Of a stretch of 64,000 nt of DNA, positions 61,191 to 64,000 are shown piece after piece. Under the pieces are notes generated by a model. That model did not search any database. It was not told the DNA's origin and was given only the letters and a program-made list of their open reading frames with translations. Position numbers and translations under genes: made by a program. Each line of letters starts with the position of its first letter. The first letter of the stretch is position 1. Origin of the DNA: Eutreptiella sp. 'Long Island Sound 2002' (lineage: Eukaryota > Euglenozoa > Euglenophyceae > Eutreptiales > Eutreptiaceae). The stretch covers positions 59,495,408-59,559,407 of the forward strand of contig OZ038378.1 of NCBI GenBank assembly GCA_964036045.1, read 5' to 3'.

Positions 61191-62821
61191 TGGGCTGGCA
61201 CAGACCTGTCCCATGGCATGAAGTCTCTTATCACAGAGGTGTTAGGTGCACAATGCACCATAGGTGGCACACCGCTAGCAACCCCCACCCCCCGATACAC
61301 CGCGATCACGCCCATGTGCCACGTGTTTGGCGCACTACCCCTCCTCAATCAAGGGCCCACGCTGACTTTTCGTTCCGGAAAGTGTTTGTGCACACCCAAC
61401 TCACCACCATAGAACCAAAACACATCCCTCTCTTTCTGAGTGATGCCACAAAGGCGGTGGTAGTCCTCCATAATAGGGTCTTCTACAACAGTGTGCGCGG
61501 GCGTGAGCACACCGAAAATTGGTCCAATATGCTGCAGATACATGCTGATCAGGGCACGGGCCACATGCTTGCTCATTGGAACAAACTGAGGTGTAAGTGC
61601 TACTCGACTGCGGGAGTGGGAAACGAAAAGTGGGCTCACCGGCCTGGTATCTGGGAGCTTTGGCTACCTCAAGGTGGGCTTGCTGACGTTGCCTGGGATG
61701 TCACCCCCTCCAGTCTGCAAGCAGCGCTACACAACCTCACACGCCGTACCACCCCATATTCTGGCTATGACCTACCTCCATGTCATGCAAGGTCCACAGC
61801 CAGCGAAACACACAAAAACACAGCACGGTGGTGGAGAAAGTGGAATGCAGAAGTAGACACCCGCAACTGCCTGATGCGTGTGAAACCTGTAAATTGGGAG
61901 GCTGTGGTAAAATCCCTATACGCCTCTAACATGCTTCTCCTCTCCACCCCAGACAGAAAACTCCAAAGGGCAGTGCGCCTATCTGATGTTGGAGTTAGTG
62001 GTGACCTCACGACACCAAGCAAGGGTATATATGCACTACTCAGCTCCTCCTTTCCCTACGTAGGGCAGTATGGATGCATACATGACCAGAGGCCTCAGTT
62101 CACTAGACTGAGGGAACACTACACGCATGCACAAGCACTGCACACTGCCTTCCTTGTCCTGCAGCGCAGAGCCCGCCCCCCGATGTCGCACAGGACCCCC
62201 AGCCTTCCAAAACTGCACAACAGACATGGGCCACGACATGTCACCATGCTTCGCATGCGTAATGTGCAGGAAAATGCACAAGCCCTGCTACTTGAGGGTA
62301 GAATGGAGACAGTGCTGACCCCCACCTGCAACTCTTTGGCCCCTGGTGGGGCACTGCTTCGTGACACGTGGGAGACCATTGTAAATAAACTGTCCCTCCC
62401 CCCACAATGCAAAACTCTGCTGCTACATGCACACACCCTGGCACACACCGCTGACCAATCCACGAATGTACATATGCTCTTGCAGTTTCTCACGCGAGCA
62501 GCGCGGTATGTAGAGGGCCCACTGTTTGAGAAACTATTTAGGAAAGTGGCCCAGCGAGTGAACATGGAGTGGGGAGTGGAATTTGCCAGACGCCTCACCC
62601 TCAAACTCCCCACCTATGGCAAGTCCATCGCAAACTGGGCCACAAACACGCTGCAGATGCTGTTCTTTGAAAGCTGTGTCCCCCCTGCCCTCAAAGTCTG
62701 GCTCAGGCGCACCACTTGCGTTGTGCCGGTAGCGCCACGGAAAATCCAAGGTGTAGTTAGGAAGATGCGAGCTCCACCCTATGCCCGCTGGATCCCCACT
62801 CTCCTGGGTGACCTACCATAG
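61160..62821 (+). CDS. PLE3 GIY-YIG endonuclease ORF (553 aa)
   Basis: GIY-YIG core from about residue 289: KGIYALLSSSFPYVGQYG, then FTRLREHYTHAQAL with the Arg expected on the first helix. Later comes RNVQENAQALLLEGRMETVL with TPTCNS, fitting the catalytic Glu and terminal Asn. The 280 residues before it are unknown (NWSNMLQIHADQG, LFLSDATKAVVVLHN). The 130 after it include a helical region LLQFLTRAARYVEGPLFEKL. Order relative to RT matches PLE1, but the sequences are strongly diverged, so it is a different lineage. Confidence 0.7.
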   Translation: MGNCSAQHRLMGWHRPVPWHEVSYHRGVRCTMHHRWHTASNPHPPIHRDHAHVPRVWRTTPPQSRAHADFSFRKVFVHTQLTTIEPKHIPLFLSDATKAVVVLHNRVFYNSVRGREHTENWSNMLQIHADQGTGHMLAHWNKLRCKCYSTAGVGNEKWAHRPGIWELWLPQGGLADVAWDVTPSSLQAALHNLTRRTTPYSGYDLPPCHARSTASETHKNTARWWRKWNAEVDTRNCLMRVKPVNWEAVVKSLYASNMLLLSTPDRKLQRAVRLSDVGVSGDLTTPSKGIYALLSSSFPYVGQYGCIHDQRPQFTRLREHYTHAQALHTAFLVLQRRARPPMSHRTPSLPKLHNRHGPRHVTMLRMRNVQENAQALLLEGRMETVLTPTCNSLAPGGALLRDTWETIVNKLSLPPQCKTLLLHAHTLAHTADQSTNVHMLLQFLTRAARYVEGPLFEKLFRKVAQRVNMEWGVEFARRLTLKLPTYGKSIANWATNTLQMLFFESCVPPALKVWLRRTTCVVPVAPRKIQGVVRKMRAPPYARWIPTLLGDLP

Positions 62822-62981
62822 GCCACAGTTCAGGTCCCGCACTCGGGCCTTGGGGTTACATGCCTAACCCGTCAGTTAGATGCAGAACAGATTCTGCAGC
62901 TCCAGAACACTGTGCAGCTGCACGTGCAAGATCAGCCCTGCCTCTGCGCCACGCTGATGGCCATGTACCCCCCGCTGCGGA

Positions 62982-64000
62982 ATGCCACGGGGCACTTGTG
63001 CTCCGGCACCAAGATCATCTCATTTTGCTTCTCACAAAACAATATGCAACTTTTTCACTGAGCATGCACGCACCCCGAATCTACCGGTGCCAGAGGACCA
63101 CCAGGCCATGATGAGAAACCTTAAGCAAAAGCTTCTGCTGGTCTTTGTTCCAGTGCCCACCCATGTGGATGCAGCCCCTGCCCCCCACTCGCTGGGGCAA
63201 AATAAAGCCTGCCCCCTGCTCTCTCCACAACAAGTGCACCGGGCTATTGCACGTATAGAGGACCACTGTGCACAGCACGCAGCGAAGATAGGGGGCACTG
63301 CCCCATGGCTTATGCCCGAGTTCACGGGCACGGTTAGAAGTATGATGCGCACCATGAAGCTCGTTGGGGATACATGGGATAAAAGGCCCCACAAGCTCTA
63401 TGCCTGCTGTGACCTACTCAGTGAGTCCCACACCCTTTTGCACATCATCTGTGGGAAGAAGTATGTCATCTGGGGGTGGGCAGAAAATGAAATCCAGGCG
63501 CAACAATGGGTCCTGTTGTACATCCTAAGCTCGGCGCGAGACCATAATATTCACCACAGAGCTGCAAGACACTGTGCGGTGAAAAAACTATTCTTGGACC
63601 CTGCACGTGCCACAGACTGGGTGCTTAGCAAAGTGACCCTTGAAGCGACGTCCCTCGTCATCAGAGTCCCTACGGCATACCAAAAACTAAAATGGAAGTA
63701 CCAAGAACTCTTAAATGAGTTGAAGGCCAGAGTGATTGCGACGTTTCCCGGACACCCGCTAGCCAGATGGGGTAGACTAATGGGCCGTACCATGGGCGTC
63801 ATTGTTCGGGAGGTGGGCAGGTGCACGCACACACTGTCCATGCCCACAATGCGTGGGACCAGGGACATGCTCGCCAGCCTCGTGCGGCAAACCCCCCGCT
63901 GGGAACACTCCAGTCATGGTGAAGTAGACATGGATGACCGGTACTGGTCGATCCAACGCACACAGGTGAAGCATGCGTTTGAATGGTGCCTCTCTCGCCT
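62982..64000 (+). CDS. PLE3 reverse transcriptase ORF, N-terminal part
   Basis: An open frame from a TGA at about 62955 to the window edge. The first ATG in it is 62982 (MPRGTCAPAPRSSHFASHKT). It includes KLYACCDLLSESHTLLHIIC, ARWGRLMGRTMGVIVREVGR and, at the very end, SHGEVDMDDRYWSIQRTQVK. That lines up with PLE1 motif A (AFEFDVERMYPNIRRQRVLP) and gives a candidate catalytic Asp. Motifs B and C lie beyond 64000. It starts about 160 bases after the GIY-YIG stop. Confidence 0.6.
   Translation, partial: MPRGTCAPAPRSSHFASHKTICNFFTEHARTPNLPVPEDHQAMMRNLKQKLLLVFVPVPTHVDAAPAPHSLGQNKACPLLSPQQVHRAIARIEDHCAQHAAKIGGTAPWLMPEFTGTVRSMMRTMKLVGDTWDKRPHKLYACCDLLSESHTLLHIICGKKYVIWGWAENEIQAQQWVLLYILSSARDHNIHHRAARHCAVKKLFLDPARATDWVLSKVTLEATSLVIRVPTAYQKLKWKYQELLNELKARVIATFPGHPLARWGRLMGRTMGVIVREVGRCTHTLSMPTMRGTRDMLASLVRQTPRWEHSSHGEVDMDDRYWSIQRTQVKHAFEWCLSR

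Larger units (their letters stand above)
58269..64000 (+). mobile_element. PLE3, Penelope-like element running off the window
   Basis: A chain of plus-strand ORFs with the same order as PLE1: Gag-like coil, low-complexity ORFs, a GIY-YIG ORF and an RT ORF reaching motif A at the window edge. Neighbouring ORFs overlap by 17 and 31 bases. Pseudo-LTRs are not visible in the part present. The left limit is the first likely start codon, not a proven terminus. Confidence 0.75.

Overview
The window looks like a repeat-rich nuclear region of a eukaryote, most plausibly a microbial alga. Pointers are a eukaryote-type 28S rRNA fragment, Penelope-like retroelements with an N-terminal GIY-YIG nuclease (a layout known from green algae and some protists), an algal/plant-style Helitron, and no bacterial operon structure. 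Species is not determinable by eye. Almost every recognisable gene belongs to a mobile element; the only candidate host gene is a poorly resolved set of exon-like blocks at 12.4-14.5 kb.

Layout. 1-2.5 kb: higher-order satellite whose units end in a Helitron-type hairpin. 2.5-9.2 kb: Helitron on the minus strand (HUH Rep plus PIF1 helicase in one frame, broken by two TGA codons) with a recognisable 3' terminus. 9.2-15.4 kb: mostly non-coding, plus the exon-like blocks. 15.4-22.6 kb: near-complete Penelope-like element (PLE1) with 228-bp pseudo-LTRs, zinc-knuckle ORF, GIY-YIG ORF and RT ORF. 23.3-25.1 kb: a 251-bp MITE and a 1.1-kb TIR element carrying a small zinc-finger ORF. 25.1-28.4 kb: an unknown gene flanked by GCGCGATAAGG-type palindrome arrays and split by a PLE fragment between 531-bp direct repeats.

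30.1-40.5 kb: two nested copies of one TIR DNA transposon. The inner copy (30.7-36.1 kb) encodes a 2-oxoglutarate/Fe(II)-oxygenase-like protein and a DDE-type transposase, with arrays of an 11-bp-period TTCGTACGAA palindrome around and between the genes. The outer copy carries a 28S rDNA fragment and GT/CA satellites. It sits inside a non-LTR retrotransposon (LINE) on the minus strand (29-30.1 and 40.5-53.8 kb). The LINE has undergone a 5.26-kb tandem duplication, and its ORF1 ends in a well-preserved AlkB-type dioxygenase domain. 53.9-57.7 kb: a decayed second element with the same gene pair (oxygenase-fold protein, DDE transposase with a CWxC motif) and the other palindrome family. 58.2-64 kb: a third PLE whose RT runs off the window.

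The most interesting theme is recurrent linkage of 2OG-Fe(II) oxygenase-fold domains to mobile elements: AlkB in a LINE ORF1, and two diverged oxygenase-like proteins next to two diverged copies of one DDE transposase family, in elements studded with short palindromes. Many frame breaks lie in homopolymer runs, so some apparent pseudogenes may reflect sequence errors.
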